This document shows positions 37,483-46,783 of a DNA stretch of 64,000 nucleotides, in pieces; the stretch's first letter is position 1, and each line of letters opens with the position of its first letter. Source of the stretch: Actinobacillus vicugnae (GTDB lineage: Bacteria; Pseudomonadota; Gammaproteobacteria; Enterobacterales; Pasteurellaceae); NCBI RefSeq assembly GCF_901687125.1, contig NZ_CABFJY010000047.1, positions 1-64,000 of the forward strand. The letters run 5' to 3'. A program made the translations under genes and the position numbers. The notes under the pieces were generated by a model. It was not told the origin of the DNA, ran no database searches, and saw only the letters and a program-made list of their open reading frames with translations.

Positions 37483-38808
37483 TTATAAACTTTGGTAAAG
37501 CTTAAACGCCTGTCCGTCGGACATACTCGCAAGATAATCGCAAATCACTCGGGGACGTTTATGCTGCTCTGTTTGCCTCCAGCGTTGTGCAATATTATTT
37601 GGTAATAAACGCTCTGGATCGGTACTCAACATATCAAATAACGCCATCAAAATGCGCTGTCCTTTGTATTCCACCCGTTGCGTTTTTACATCGCAAATTA
37701 CATACTGATAAACAAAACGTTTTAAAATTTCTAAGACACATTTCACTTCATCAGGCAAATGAGCATTAAAACGTAATAATGGTTCTTCAAAACCTGCAAA
37801 TTCCTTCCATTGCACATTCGTTACAAAATAATTGACCAAAGCGCCAATAACATCTTTACGCTCATATCTGTGCTGTGAAAATAATTTTTGGCTGAGACTT
37901 GGTAAAATAGTTTGAATCCATTGTGAAGAACAGTTGGCTAATTGGTGCTCTGCTACTTGCCAAGATTGTGGAGTTACCATTCCGCCCGCAATCGCATCTT
38001 CTAAATCATGTACGCCATAAGCAATATCATCAGCAAGTTCCATAATGCTACAATCGAGCGATTTATATTGTGTTGTATGCGGTAAACGAGGATCAGCACT
38101 TGGTTTTATCGTGCGTAATAATTGACGATCTGCTTCGCTTAACGGCTTAAGCACCCACTCAAAGAACGCTTGATCATCACTAAAAATGCCCTTACAGGTT
38201 TTGAATTGGTGCAAATTAATATAATTCGTTTCAGCAAATTGCGGGCACTCGCTTGGCGCGGTGTCTTCCAAGAGTGCAGGATATTTAATAATGCCCAACA
38301 ATGTTCTGCGGGTAAGATTCATCCCATGTTGCGGGGTATAAGGCTCTAGCTGGGTGATAATCCGAAACGATTGGGCATTGCCCTCAAAGCCACCATATTC
38401 ACGCATTTTATAATTGAGTGCCATTTCCCCCCCATGCCCAAATGGCGGATGCCCAAGATCATGTGCAAAACAAAGTGATTCAATTAAGCTACGAGAAGGC
38501 AATAAAGCGGTTAAATTTTCCGCTAAATTTGCAAATTTTTGATCAGAAACGACCGCTTGAAAAGCCTGCTTATCTTGTAATAATTTAGCACGAATACTGC
38601 TCCCGATTTGTGCGACTTCAAGTGAATGCGTTAGACGAGTACGATAAAAATCATCTTCTCCCACCGCATGAATTTGTGTTTTCGCCTGCAAGCAGCGAAA
38701 AGCTTCCGAATGCAAAATGCGTGCGCGATCACGCTGAAATGGTGAACGGTGGTCTTGTTCTCTTTTTTTATCAGCTAAAAAACGTTCTATCCAAACATTA
38801 GAAATCAT
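37483..38808 (-). CDS. dgt: dGTP triphosphohydrolase-like HD protein
   Basis: 441 residues. HD-domain dNTPase family: RTRLTHSLEVAQIG, CFAHDLGHPPFGHGGE (HD pair) and the later ELADDIAYGVHDLEDA supply the metal ligands. The N-terminus DHRSPFQRDRARILHSEAFRCLQAKTQ is typical of the Dgt subfamily found in Pasteurellaceae. Dgt enzymes remove dGTP, and some limit phages by depleting dNTPs; whether this one does is untested. It is divergent from rlmD with only 60 bp between. Confidence 0.9.
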   Translation of the reverse strand: MISNVWIERFLADKKREQDHRSPFQRDRARILHSEAFRCLQAKTQIHAVGEDDFYRTRLTHSLEVAQIGSSIRAKLLQDKQAFQAVVSDQKFANLAENLTALLPSRSLIESLCFAHDLGHPPFGHGGEMALNYKMREYGGFEGNAQSFRIITQLEPYTPQHGMNLTRRTLLGIIKYPALLEDTAPSECPQFAETNYINLHQFKTCKGIFSDDQAFFEWVLKPLSEADRQLLRTIKPSADPRLPHTTQYKSLDCSIMELADDIAYGVHDLEDAIAGGMVTPQSWQVAEHQLANCSSQWIQTILPSLSQKLFSQHRYERKDVIGALVNYFVTNVQWKEFAGFEEPLLRFNAHLPDEVKCVLEILKRFVYQYVICDVKTQRVEYKGQRILMALFDMLSTDPERLLPNNIAQRWRQTEQHKRPRVICDYLASMSDGQAFKLYQSL

Positions 38809-38868
38809 CTGCTGCTCCTCTTTTTCATATATAATAACCGACTTTACGAATTTGATTTTACACTAAAA

Positions 38869-40203
38869 ATGGCACTGTTCTACTCTGAAAAAGCTGCAAA
38901 ACAGCAAGCAAAAAAATCGACAAAAACGACCGCTTCCGCTCCCGTTACCATTCAATCATTGGATTACCAAGGCTTAGGCGTGGCAAAAATTAACGGAAAA
39001 ACTTGGTTTATCGAAAATGCGCTCCCAAACGAACTGGTGGAAATTCGTGTATTGGAAGAAAAACGCCAATATGGACGAGCTAAAGCGGCCAAAATTTTGA
39101 AGAAATCTAGCGAACGCCAACTACCAAGCTGTGCGCTTTATGGCAAATGTGGTGGCTGTCAAATGCAACATATTCCGCTCACTTTACAGCGAGAAGCCAA
39201 GCAACAAGCGCTTTTTCAACGTTTACAAAAACTTCAAGCAAAACTGATTGATTTCCAACCGATGATTATTGGTAATGATAAAACCTATCGTCGTCGTGCT
39301 AAATTAAGTATTGCGTTACAAAATAATCAATTAGCCATCGGATTCAGAATGCAAAATTCTAGCCAAATTATACCGCTTGCCGATTGTGAAGTATTGGTTG
39401 CGCCCCTTTCTCAGCTGATAAAACCACTACAAACGCTATTTGCAAACTGGCAAAATAAAAAATCGCTTGGTCATATTGAATTAGTGCAAGCGGATAACAC
39501 GATTGCAATGTTAGTGCGCAACGTTGGGCAGCTTCACCCACAAGATCACCAACAGCTACAACAATTTGCTGAACAATATACACTTTCGCTGTTTGTGATG
39601 AGTGCGGAAAACGAGATTATACACTTAACGGGAGAGGCGCCGTTTTATCAAATTCATGGCATTAAATTGGGCTTTTCAATTCGTGATTTTATCCAAGTCA
39701 ATGGCGTTTTAAATGAGAAAATGGTGGATAAAGCCTTGGAATGGCTCAATCTTTCTGCGCAAGATCGTGTGCTAGATTTATTCTGCGGTATGGGCAATTT
39801 TACTTTACCGATCGCCAAACAAGCGGGTTTTGTGGTGGGGGTTGAGGGCGTCGAACCCATGGTAGCACAAGCGAATCTTAATCTCGCAACAAGCGGTTTA
39901 AAAAATGTTGAATTTTACCAAACCAACTTAGATGAGCCTTTTGCTGATAAAGCTTGGGCTAATAAGCCTTTTAATAAAGTGCTGTTAGATCCTGCCCGCA
40001 ATGGCGCATTGTTTTGCTTAGATCATTTAGTTGCATTAAATCCAGAGCGCATTGTTTACGTTTCTTGTAACCCCGCAACCTTAGTGCGAGATGCTGAAAA
40101 GCTGATCCAAGCAGGCTACCAGCTGCAAAAAGCCACAATGATCGATATGTTCCCACACACTGGGCATTTGGAATCAATTTCATTGTTTAGTAAAATGATG
40201 TGA
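38869..40203 (+). CDS. rlmD: 23S rRNA uracil-1939 C5-methyltransferase RlmD
   Basis: 444 residues. TRAM domain at the N-terminus (TIQSLDYQGLGVAKINGKTWF), [4Fe-4S] cysteines Cys88, Cys94 and Cys97 with the fourth near ADCEVL, SAM motif LDLFCGMGNFTLP and the catalytic cysteine in VYVSCNPATLVRD. It methylates U1939 of 23S rRNA. An odd basic, Ala-rich N-terminal extension of about 25 residues precedes the TRAM domain and encodes an AACGACCGCTTCC uptake-like core. Confidence 0.95.
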   Translation: MALFYSEKAAKQQAKKSTKTTASAPVTIQSLDYQGLGVAKINGKTWFIENALPNELVEIRVLEEKRQYGRAKAAKILKKSSERQLPSCALYGKCGGCQMQHIPLTLQREAKQQALFQRLQKLQAKLIDFQPMIIGNDKTYRRRAKLSIALQNNQLAIGFRMQNSSQIIPLADCEVLVAPLSQLIKPLQTLFANWQNKKSLGHIELVQADNTIAMLVRNVGQLHPQDHQQLQQFAEQYTLSLFVMSAENEIIHLTGEAPFYQIHGIKLGFSIRDFIQVNGVLNEKMVDKALEWLNLSAQDRVLDLFCGMGNFTLPIAKQAGFVVGVEGVEPMVAQANLNLATSGLKNVEFYQTNLDEPFADKAWANKPFNKVLLDPARNGALFCLDHLVALNPERIVYVSCNPATLVRDAEKLIQAGYQLQKATMIDMFPHTGHLESISLFSKMM

Positions 40204-40215
40204 TGAAAGGTGTAG

Positions 40216-40247
40216 AAAAAAAGAAACCCCGTAGAAAACCTACGGGG
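40216..40247 (-). terminator. Terminator for the tRNA-Asn transcript
   Basis: CCCCGTAG (40227-40234), loop AAAAC, CTACGGGG (40240-40247). On the minus strand the stem is followed by TTTCTTTTTTTC, so it mainly ends the tRNA transcript; it may also stop rlmD weakly on the plus strand. Confidence 0.75.
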
Positions 40248-40341
40248 CAAATTCTTTTGTTCTAATTCTGGAGGTATGAATCACTGTTTTATAAAAGGAG
40301 ACAAATAAAACAAGAACAAAAGCAAAACTAAAGGAAATTGT

Positions 40342-40417
40342 TGGCTCCTCCTGCGGGACTCGAACCTGCGACATATGGATTAACAGTCCACCGTTCTACC
40401 GACTGAACTAAGGAGGA
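40342..40417 (-). tRNA. tRNA-Asn (GTT)
   Basis: 76 nt including an encoded CCA at the 3' end (TGG at 40342-40344 on the plus strand). On the minus strand: acceptor TCCTCCT, D arm TTCAGTCGGTAGAA, anticodon loop CTGTTAA with GTT, T arm GGTTCGAGTCC. It matches E. coli tRNA-Asn closely. A single tRNA gene. Confidence 0.96.
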
Positions 40418-40511
40418 ACATTTCGAAAAAAATAATATCGCTAAACCGTTTTAGCGTCAAACGTTATAACCTAACTTGTCAATTCTTTGCACTTCTTGAA
40501 CCTGAAGTTAA

Positions 40512-41258
40512 TTATTTACAACAAACTCGACAATCTTTGAGTTTAGGCAATGCCATTTCTCTTACCGAGAAATGCAACCCGTCAATGATCAACAATTTTC
40601 CTGATAAACTTTTACCAATATTTAACAATAATTTAATGGCTTCTAGTGCTTGTAAACTGCCGATCACACCAACAATCGGCGCAATGACTCCCGCTTCAAC
40701 ACAACTGAGTGTACCGTCACCAAATAATTGGCTTAAACATTGATAACAAGGCTCTTCTGGCGCATAACTAAAAACAGAAATTTGCCCTTCAAAGCGGATT
40801 GCAGAACCTGATACAAGCGGTCGTTTTTGGGCAAAACATTGCAAATTCAGTTGGTTTCTCACTTCCACATTATCAGTGCAATCTAGGACTAAATCTACTC
40901 GCTCAATCAATTCAGCAAATTCAGCATCCGTACATTTTTTATTAATTGCTTCTAGTTGAATATGTGGATTAATTTGGCTTAAGCGAGCTTTAGCAGATTC
41001 GACTTTTGGCTGACCAAGATTTGCATCGGTATGCAAAATTTGGCGCTGTAAATTAGACAGCGACACTTCATCAAAATCGACTAAGATTAACTGACCAACG
41101 CCTGCAGACGCCAAATATTGCGCTGCGCTACAGCCCAAACCTCCAAGCCCCGCAATTAACACTCGACTTGCTTTTAGCTTCTCTTGTCCATCAAAATCAA
41201 CGCTTTTTAAGCTAATTTGACGGTGGTAGCGCAACATTTCTTGATCTGTTAATTCCAT
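40512..41258 (-). CDS. moeB: Molybdopterin-synthase adenylyltransferase MoeB
   Basis: 248 residues. It adenylates the C-terminus of MoaD so that sulfur can be added. Nucleotide motif GLGGLGCSAAQYLA, DFDEVSLSNLQRQ, and zinc cysteines in CYQC and the C-terminal CRVCC. It is six bases after moeA. The E1-like family also includes ThiF, but the partner moeA and length favour MoeB. Confidence 0.93.
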   Translation of the reverse strand: MELTDQEMLRYHRQISLKSVDFDGQEKLKASRVLIAGLGGLGCSAAQYLASAGVGQLILVDFDEVSLSNLQRQILHTDANLGQPKVESAKARLSQINPHIQLEAINKKCTDAEFAELIERVDLVLDCTDNVEVRNQLNLQCFAQKRPLVSGSAIRFEGQISVFSYAPEEPCYQCLSQLFGDGTLSCVEAGVIAPIVGVIGSLQALEAIKLLLNIGKSLSGKLLIIDGLHFSVREMALPKLKDCRVCCK

Positions 41259-41264
41259 ATTTGT

Positions 41265-42506
41265 TTAGCTTAATAAATGATTAAACGGTTGAATAGTCAC
41301 AGTTTCGCCTGCATTCACATTACCACGCTCGGTTTCTAGCACAATAAAACAGTTACTTTCATAGAATGCACTAAAAAGATGTGATCCTTGCGTACCAACT
41401 GGACGAACCGCAATTTCGCCTTGTTCATTTACATAGTAAAAACCACGTTGATAGTCTTGACGCCCAGCTGCTTTCTTCAATGGCATTTCGCTCATAGCGG
41501 TTAAATTTTGGGTAAGATTTGCAATGCGTTGCGCATTTACGCCCGCTAATTTCGCTAACGCAGGCTGTACAAGCTGGTAAAACGTAACTAACGCTGAAAC
41601 AGGATTTCCTGGTAAACCAAAGAACCAAGCGTGTTGTAATTTACCAAAAGCAAATGGCTTACCTGGTTTCATTGCAATTTTCCAGAACCCAATTTCCCCC
41701 AGCTTTTCTAATACATCTTTAGTAAAATCGGCTTCACCAACTGATACACCACCGCTGGTAATTAATACATCAGCTTGTTGCTGAGCTTGATTGAATGTTT
41801 GTTCAAATATCACAGGATCATCAGGCAAAATGCCAAAATCTAAAATTTCACAATTCAATTTTTCTAACATTAAACGCACCGCGAAACGGTTGGTGTCATA
41901 AATTTTGCCTTGTTCAAGTGGATGACCGACTGAAGTTAATTCATCGCCAGTAGATAAAATCGCAACTTTTAAACGAGTAAACACTGAAACTTGCGCAATG
42001 CCTAATGAAGCCAATAAAGGCAAACTTGCTACATTCAGCACACTGCCTTTTGCCAGCACTAAATCGCCCTGTTTTACATCTTCACCCACTCGACGAATAT
42101 TTTGTCCAAGTTTTGGTAATTTGCAAAATTTCACCAAAACTTGACCGCTTGTCAGGGTTTGTGTTTCGGCTTCTTCCTGCATTACCACTACATCACATTC
42201 TGCTGGTACCATTGCACCTGTCATAATACGCACACATTCGCCCGCTTTTAGCTCACCACTAAATGGATTACCCGCAAATGCTTTTCCTGCAACAGTTAAA
42301 CCGTCAAAATTTGTCAGATCCGCTAAACGAAATGCGTAGCCGTCCATTGCTGAATTATTAAAACTCGGCACATTGATCGGCGAATAAATATCTTCCGCTA
42401 AAATGCGATTTGCACCTTCAGCCAAAGTGAGTGTTTCTGTCGTTTTAGCGCTCGGTAGGCGGTTTAACATTTCTTGTAACGCTTCTGATACAGGGCGTAG
42501 TGACAT
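41265..42506 (-). CDS. moeA: Molybdopterin molybdotransferase MoeA
   Basis: 413 residues. It inserts molybdate into adenylated molybdopterin. Features: NNSAMDGYAF near the N-terminus, RIMTGAMVPAECDVVVMQEE, the GDELTSVG and TSGGVSVGEADFT motifs of the MPT-binding domain, and FGLPGNPVSA. The enzyme serves the FdnG cofactor among others. AAGGAG lies nine bases before the ATG. Confidence 0.96.
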   Translation of the reverse strand: MSLRPVSEALQEMLNRLPSAKTTETLTLAEGANRILAEDIYSPINVPSFNNSAMDGYAFRLADLTNFDGLTVAGKAFAGNPFSGELKAGECVRIMTGAMVPAECDVVVMQEEAETQTLTSGQVLVKFCKLPKLGQNIRRVGEDVKQGDLVLAKGSVLNVASLPLLASLGIAQVSVFTRLKVAILSTGDELTSVGHPLEQGKIYDTNRFAVRLMLEKLNCEILDFGILPDDPVIFEQTFNQAQQQADVLITSGGVSVGEADFTKDVLEKLGEIGFWKIAMKPGKPFAFGKLQHAWFFGLPGNPVSALVTFYQLVQPALAKLAGVNAQRIANLTQNLTAMSEMPLKKAAGRQDYQRGFYYVNEQGEIAVRPVGTQGSHLFSAFYESNCFIVLETERGNVNAGETVTIQPFNHLLS

Positions 42507-42524
42507 AACAAATTACTCCTTAAT

Positions 42525-43142
42525 TTAGTGTACTTGAATAAAGAAATCACGAACTCCAACCAATAAATTATTAATCGCAACTGATGCTAAAATAAGCCCC
42601 ATTACACGACTAATAATAGCTGCACCTGCATTACCAATAAGATGCTGAATACGATTCGCAGCAAGTAAAAATAAATAGGTAATCGCTAACACTGCTAACA
42701 TAATGCCTGCAGTAATTGCTTGGTCAACAATACTAAAACGATGATTATCAGTTAATAATACCACCGCCATCATCGCACCTGGTGAAGCAATAGAAGGTAC
42801 AGCTAATGGATAAACCGCTAATTCACCAATATTGGCTCGCATTTTGATTTCTTGTTCTGGCTTACTTTCGCCAAAAATCATGGTCAGAGAAAACAGCAAT
42901 AACACTAAACCACCCGCTGCTTGGAAAGCCGCAAGTGGAATTTGCATTGCTTCGAGTAACATTTGTCCACCAGCTAAGAAAAATATCAAAATTCCAGCAG
43001 AAATCATCACTGCATTACGCGCAATTTTTCTACGATCATCTATTGGTACACCAATTGTTTTTGCCAAATATACTGGTATAGTTCCAATAGGGTCGATCAC
43101 TGCCCATAACACAACAAACTGCACAGCTAATGAATCAAACAT
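42525..43142 (-). CDS. MarC-family integral membrane protein
   Basis: 205 residues with six membrane helices and the family opening FVVLWAVIDPIGTIPVYLA and repeated second-half motif PLAVPSIASPGAM. ATG 43142 is chosen because GAGGA stands four bases before it; a GTG one codon upstream is too close to the site. MarC/YhgN/YchE proteins have no settled function; they were once wrongly tied to multiple antibiotic resistance. It lies 18 bp ahead of moeA on the same strand. Confidence 0.85.
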   Translation of the reverse strand: MFDSLAVQFVVLWAVIDPIGTIPVYLAKTIGVPIDDRRKIARNAVMISAGILIFFLAGGQMLLEAMQIPLAAFQAAGGLVLLLFSLTMIFGESKPEQEIKMRANIGELAVYPLAVPSIASPGAMMAVVLLTDNHRFSIVDQAITAGIMLAVLAITYLFLLAANRIQHLIGNAGAAIISRVMGLILASVAINNLLVGVRDFFIQVH

Positions 43143-43202
43143 CACATCCTCTATTTATGTTAGAATAATTATGAAATTTTAACATAAACTCAGTATTTCA
43201 TA

Positions 43203-45122
43203 ATGATTTTTTTCACCGATCTTATTTTAAAACGAGGACAATCTGTCCTTTTAGAAAATACCTCCGTAACCATTCACACAGGTCAAAAAGTAGGAGTTGT
43301 TGGCAAAAACGGATGTGGCAAATCTTCACTATTTGCCCTCGTTAAAGGCGAATTACAGCCAGAAGGTGGCGATGTTTCACTACCGAAAAACTGGGCGATT
43401 TCTTGGGTAAATCAAGAAACGCCTGCACTTGAAATTTCTGCCCTTGATTATGTAATTCAAGGCGACCGTGAATATATCCAACTCACTCAGCAATTAGAAA
43501 AAGCAAACCAAGAGAATAACGGCAACCAAATTGCATTAATTCATAGCCAATTAGATACGATTGATGCTTGGACAATTCAGGCGCGTGCTGCAACGCTACT
43601 TAATGGATTAGGCTTTTCAAATGAACAACTTAGCTTACCTGTAAAATCATTTTCAGGCGGTTGGCGTATGCGATTAAACCTTGCACAAGCACTGATTTGT
43701 CGCTCTGATTTACTCTTACTGGATGAGCCCACCAACCACTTAGATTTAGATGCAGTGATTTGGCTGGAAAAATGGCTAACCAATTATCGTGGCACATTAC
43801 TTTTGATTTCGCACGACCGAGATTTTCTTGATCCGATTATTAATCGTGTGATTCATATTGAAAATCAACAACTCAACGATTACACAGGGAACTACACCTC
43901 GTTTGAAATTCAGCGTGCAACCAAAATTGCCCAACAAAATGCCGCTTATGTACAACAACAACGCAAAGTGGCACATTTGCAAAGTTTTATCGACCGTTTT
44001 AAAGCCAAAGCGACCAAAGCAAAACAGGCACAAAGTCGTATTAAAGCGTTGGAAAAAATGGAATTAATTGCGCCCGCTTATGCCGATAGCCCATTTGAGT
44101 TTGAATTTCGTCCTCCTTTGGCGCTACCAAGTCCCTTATTAATGATGGAAAAAGTCAGCGCCGGCTACGCTGAAAAAACCATTTTAGAATCAGTAAAACT
44201 GAACTTAGTACCAGGTTCTCGTATCGGTTTACTCGGTCGTAACGGTGCGGGTAAATCTACCTTAATCAAATTACTCGCGGGCGAACTTGCGCCTCAAACG
44301 GGTCAGATTCAGCTCGCTAAAGGCGTTCAATTAGGCTACTTTGCACAACATCAAGTTGATACTTTACGTTTTGATGAAAGCCCGTTATGGCATTTGCAAA
44401 AAATTGCGCCTGAATTAACCGAACAAGAAGTGCGCAATTATTTAGGTGGTTTTGATTTTAAAGGCGATAAAGTTAAACAAAATGTCGGCGCTTTTTCGGG
44501 TGGGGAAAAAGCCCGCTTGGTGTTAGCGTTAATCGTATGGCAACGCCCAAATTTACTATTATTGGACGAGCCAACCAACCATTTAGATTTAGAAATGCGT
44601 CAAGCGCTTACCGATGCCCTTACTTACTATGAAGGCTCATTGGTGGTGGTTTCACATGACCGTCATTTATTGCGTAGCGCAGTCAATGAATTTTATTTGG
44701 TACACGATAAAAAAGTGGAAGAATTTAAAGGCGATTTAGATGATTACCAAAAATGGCTGAACGAACAAAATGCGTTGGAACTTACAAAAAGTTCGGAAAA
44801 TTCGACCGATTGTAACGAAACAAAAACAGATAATAGTGCACAAAATCGTAAAGAACAGAAACGTTTAGAGGCTGAATTACGCCAGCAAACCGCTCCGTTG
44901 CGTAAAAAGATCGGTCAATTAGAAAAAGATCTTGAAAAAGCCACTGAAAAGCTAAACAAGCTAGAAGCTCTGCTTGCTAGCAGTGAAATTTACGAAGCTG
45001 AAAATAAAGCACAACTCACCGAAACGCTCGCCAAACAAATTGAAGCAAAAAAAGCGTTAGAGGAGATTGAAATGGAATGGCTCGACTGCCAAGAGCAGTT
45101 AGAGGCAATGCTTAACGGCTAA
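43203..45122 (+). CDS. yheS: ABC-F ATPase YheS
   Basis: 639 residues (E. coli YheS 637). Soluble protein with two ATPase domains: Walker A GKNGCGKSS and GRNGAGKST, signatures SFSGGWRMRL and FSGGEKARL, two copies of LLLDEPTNHLDL, with the P-site tRNA interaction linker between and a charged coiled coil at the C-terminus (about 545-635). ABC-F proteins act on the ribosome, easing stalled translation. The paralogue Uup has a different linker and arm. Confidence 0.93.
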   Translation: MIFFTDLILKRGQSVLLENTSVTIHTGQKVGVVGKNGCGKSSLFALVKGELQPEGGDVSLPKNWAISWVNQETPALEISALDYVIQGDREYIQLTQQLEKANQENNGNQIALIHSQLDTIDAWTIQARAATLLNGLGFSNEQLSLPVKSFSGGWRMRLNLAQALICRSDLLLLDEPTNHLDLDAVIWLEKWLTNYRGTLLLISHDRDFLDPIINRVIHIENQQLNDYTGNYTSFEIQRATKIAQQNAAYVQQQRKVAHLQSFIDRFKAKATKAKQAQSRIKALEKMELIAPAYADSPFEFEFRPPLALPSPLLMMEKVSAGYAEKTILESVKLNLVPGSRIGLLGRNGAGKSTLIKLLAGELAPQTGQIQLAKGVQLGYFAQHQVDTLRFDESPLWHLQKIAPELTEQEVRNYLGGFDFKGDKVKQNVGAFSGGEKARLVLALIVWQRPNLLLLDEPTNHLDLEMRQALTDALTYYEGSLVVVSHDRHLLRSAVNEFYLVHDKKVEEFKGDLDDYQKWLNEQNALELTKSSENSTDCNETKTDNSAQNRKEQKRLEAELRQQTAPLRKKIGQLEKDLEKATEKLNKLEALLASSEIYEAENKAQLTETLAKQIEAKKALEEIEMEWLDCQEQLEAMLNG

Positions 45123-45130
45123 AACCAAAT

Positions 45131-45179
45131 AACAAGCGGTTGAATTTCGTTAATTTTTTACGAAACTCGACCGCTTGTT
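45131..45179 (+). terminator. Inverted uptake-signal pair after yheS
   Basis: AACAAGCGGT (45131-45140) and ACCGCTTGTT (45170-45179) are opposed, with further pairing inside (TTTCGT with ACGAAA). No T run follows, so termination strength is uncertain. Confidence 0.6.
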
Positions 45180-45377
45180 ACCGCTCTTAATCACCTATCT
45201 CTACATCAAAAAATAGCAAGCCTTAATAAAAATAGCGAAAACATTACAAATTTAATTTTCAGCCCTTAAATCGCACAAGCCTACATTCAATCATTACCAA
45301 TACAACAAAAAAACACTTGATTGTTTAATAACCTATATTATACTGCACATCACAATCATCATCAATGGAGCAAAATT

Positions 45378-45956
45378 TTGAAACTCTCTCAACTCGCTCA
45401 AATTGACACGGGTTATCCGTTTCGGGGGGCAGTGCCTGAACAACTTGGTTCTGAAATTTTAGCCGTGCAAATGAAAGATGTGTCGGTGCAATCGGGTATT
45501 AATTGGCAACATTGTGTGCCAACAACACTCACGGCAAAAAAATCACCCATTTGGCTGCAAGAAAACGATATTTTGCTGACTTCTCGAGGTAATCAGATTT
45601 ATGCGGTGTTGGTGGATTCATCAGTAAACCAATATCAAGCGGTGGCTTCCCCCCATTTTTTTGTTATTCGTGCCGACAATAATAAAATCTTGCCTGAATT
45701 TTTAGCGTGGCAATTAAACCACTCAGATTGCCAACGCTATTTTGAACAGAATATGGAAGGCACAATCACTAAAAGCATTCGTTTGCCCGTGGTGGCGAAT
45801 ACACCGATTACCCTGTTCCCAATGGCAAAACAACAGCAATTTCTGGGCTTGGTGAACAGCATCAAACAGCAACAAGATTTAATGGCTCAATTAATCCAAG
45901 CAGATCAGCAACTTATTAATGGTATTTTTAATCAATTAAAAGGAGAGGTAAAATGA
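45378..45956 (+). CDS. Half-size type I restriction specificity-like protein
   Basis: 192 residues from TTG 45378, chosen because GGAG stands about seven bases before it; an upstream in-frame TTG has no site. It has one target-recognition-domain-like unit (IDTGYPFRG...LQENDILLTSRGNQIYAVLV...ASPHFFVIRA...FLAWQLN) and a C-terminal helical spacer (LGLVNSIKQQQDLMAQLI), i.e. half an HsdS. Single-TRD S proteins can work as dimers. It overlaps dinD by four bases (ATGA) and begins the operon, so it may pair with HsdM as an alternative specificity subunit, notably since the full-length hsdS at 50238 is broken. Confidence 0.75.
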   Translation: MKLSQLAQIDTGYPFRGAVPEQLGSEILAVQMKDVSVQSGINWQHCVPTTLTAKKSPIWLQENDILLTSRGNQIYAVLVDSSVNQYQAVASPHFFVIRADNNKILPEFLAWQLNHSDCQRYFEQNMEGTITKSIRLPVVANTPITLFPMAKQQQFLGLVNSIKQQQDLMAQLIQADQQLINGIFNQLKGEVK

Positions 45957-46780
45957 CAGCACAATTAAACCCGTTTGAAGCGATCAAAAATATTGATGAA
46001 CAAGGTAATGAATGGTGGTCAGCCAGAGCCTTAGCAAGGCTACTGGAATATTCTGAATATCGCCACTTTCAGCCCGTAATTGAAAAAGCCAAAATTGCTT
46101 GCGAAGTGAGTAAATATAACGTTTCAGACCATTTCGAGGAGTTCCTCGGAATGGTTCAACTTGGCTCAGGTGCTACCCGAAAAGTCAATGATATTCGCCT
46201 TTCCCGCTACGCTTGTTATCTTATTGTGCAAAACGGTGATGCGTCAAAATCGGTTATTGCCAATGGGCAAACCTATTTTGCTGTGCAAACCCGCCGTCAG
46301 GAGCTAGCCGATGAAGCTCAATTTGCTCAACTGGCAGAAGACAAAAAACGAGTTGTATTGCGTGAGGAATTAAAACATCACAATAAAAATCTTGTCGCAG
46401 CAACACAACAATCTGGTGTAGAAACCGCATTAGATTTCGCCATTTTTCAAAATCACAGTTACAAAGGCTTATATGGTGGTTTAGATCAAAAAGCAATTCA
46501 CGCTCGCAAGGGGTTAAAATCTAATGAAAAAATTCTGGATTTTATGGGATCAACCGAACTTGCTGCCAATCTGTTCCGTGCAACCCAAGCAGAAGATAAA
46601 CTCCATCGTGAAAATATTAAAAATAAACAGCAAGCAAATCAAACCCATTTCGATGTTGGGCAAAAAGTACGTCAAACGATTCAAGAATTAGGTGGTACAA
46701 TGCCTGAAAACTTACCGACACCTGAAAAAAGCGTGCAACGTCTTGCCACCCAAATAAAAAAACTGAACAACAAGGAATAA
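45953..46780 (+). CDS. dinD: DinD-type DNA-damage-inducible protein
   Basis: 275 residues. Starts with the BRO-N-like unit (NEWWSARALARLLEYSEYRHFQPVIEKAK) followed by RYACYLIVQNGDASK and QTYFAVQTRRQE, as in E. coli DinD, an SOS-induced protein that inhibits RecA strand exchange. dinD homologues often sit inside type I restriction loci, as here between an S-like gene and hsdM (three bases). No LexA box is obvious nearby; it may follow the operon promoter. Confidence 0.88.
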   Translation: MTAQLNPFEAIKNIDEQGNEWWSARALARLLEYSEYRHFQPVIEKAKIACEVSKYNVSDHFEEFLGMVQLGSGATRKVNDIRLSRYACYLIVQNGDASKSVIANGQTYFAVQTRRQELADEAQFAQLAEDKKRVVLREELKHHNKNLVAATQQSGVETALDFAIFQNHSYKGLYGGLDQKAIHARKGLKSNEKILDFMGSTELAANLFRATQAEDKLHRENIKNKQQANQTHFDVGQKVRQTIQELGGTMPENLPTPEKSVQRLATQIKKLNNKE

Positions 46781-46783
46781 CCA

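Noticed and set aside
37483..38808. dgt as part of a defence island
   Set aside because: Dgt-type enzymes can limit phages, but the gene is flanked by housekeeping genes with no transfer signs.
45953..46780. dinD as a prophage antirepressor
   Set aside because: The N-terminal domain is shared with phage BRO proteins, but the full length and motifs match DinD and no phage genes are nearby.
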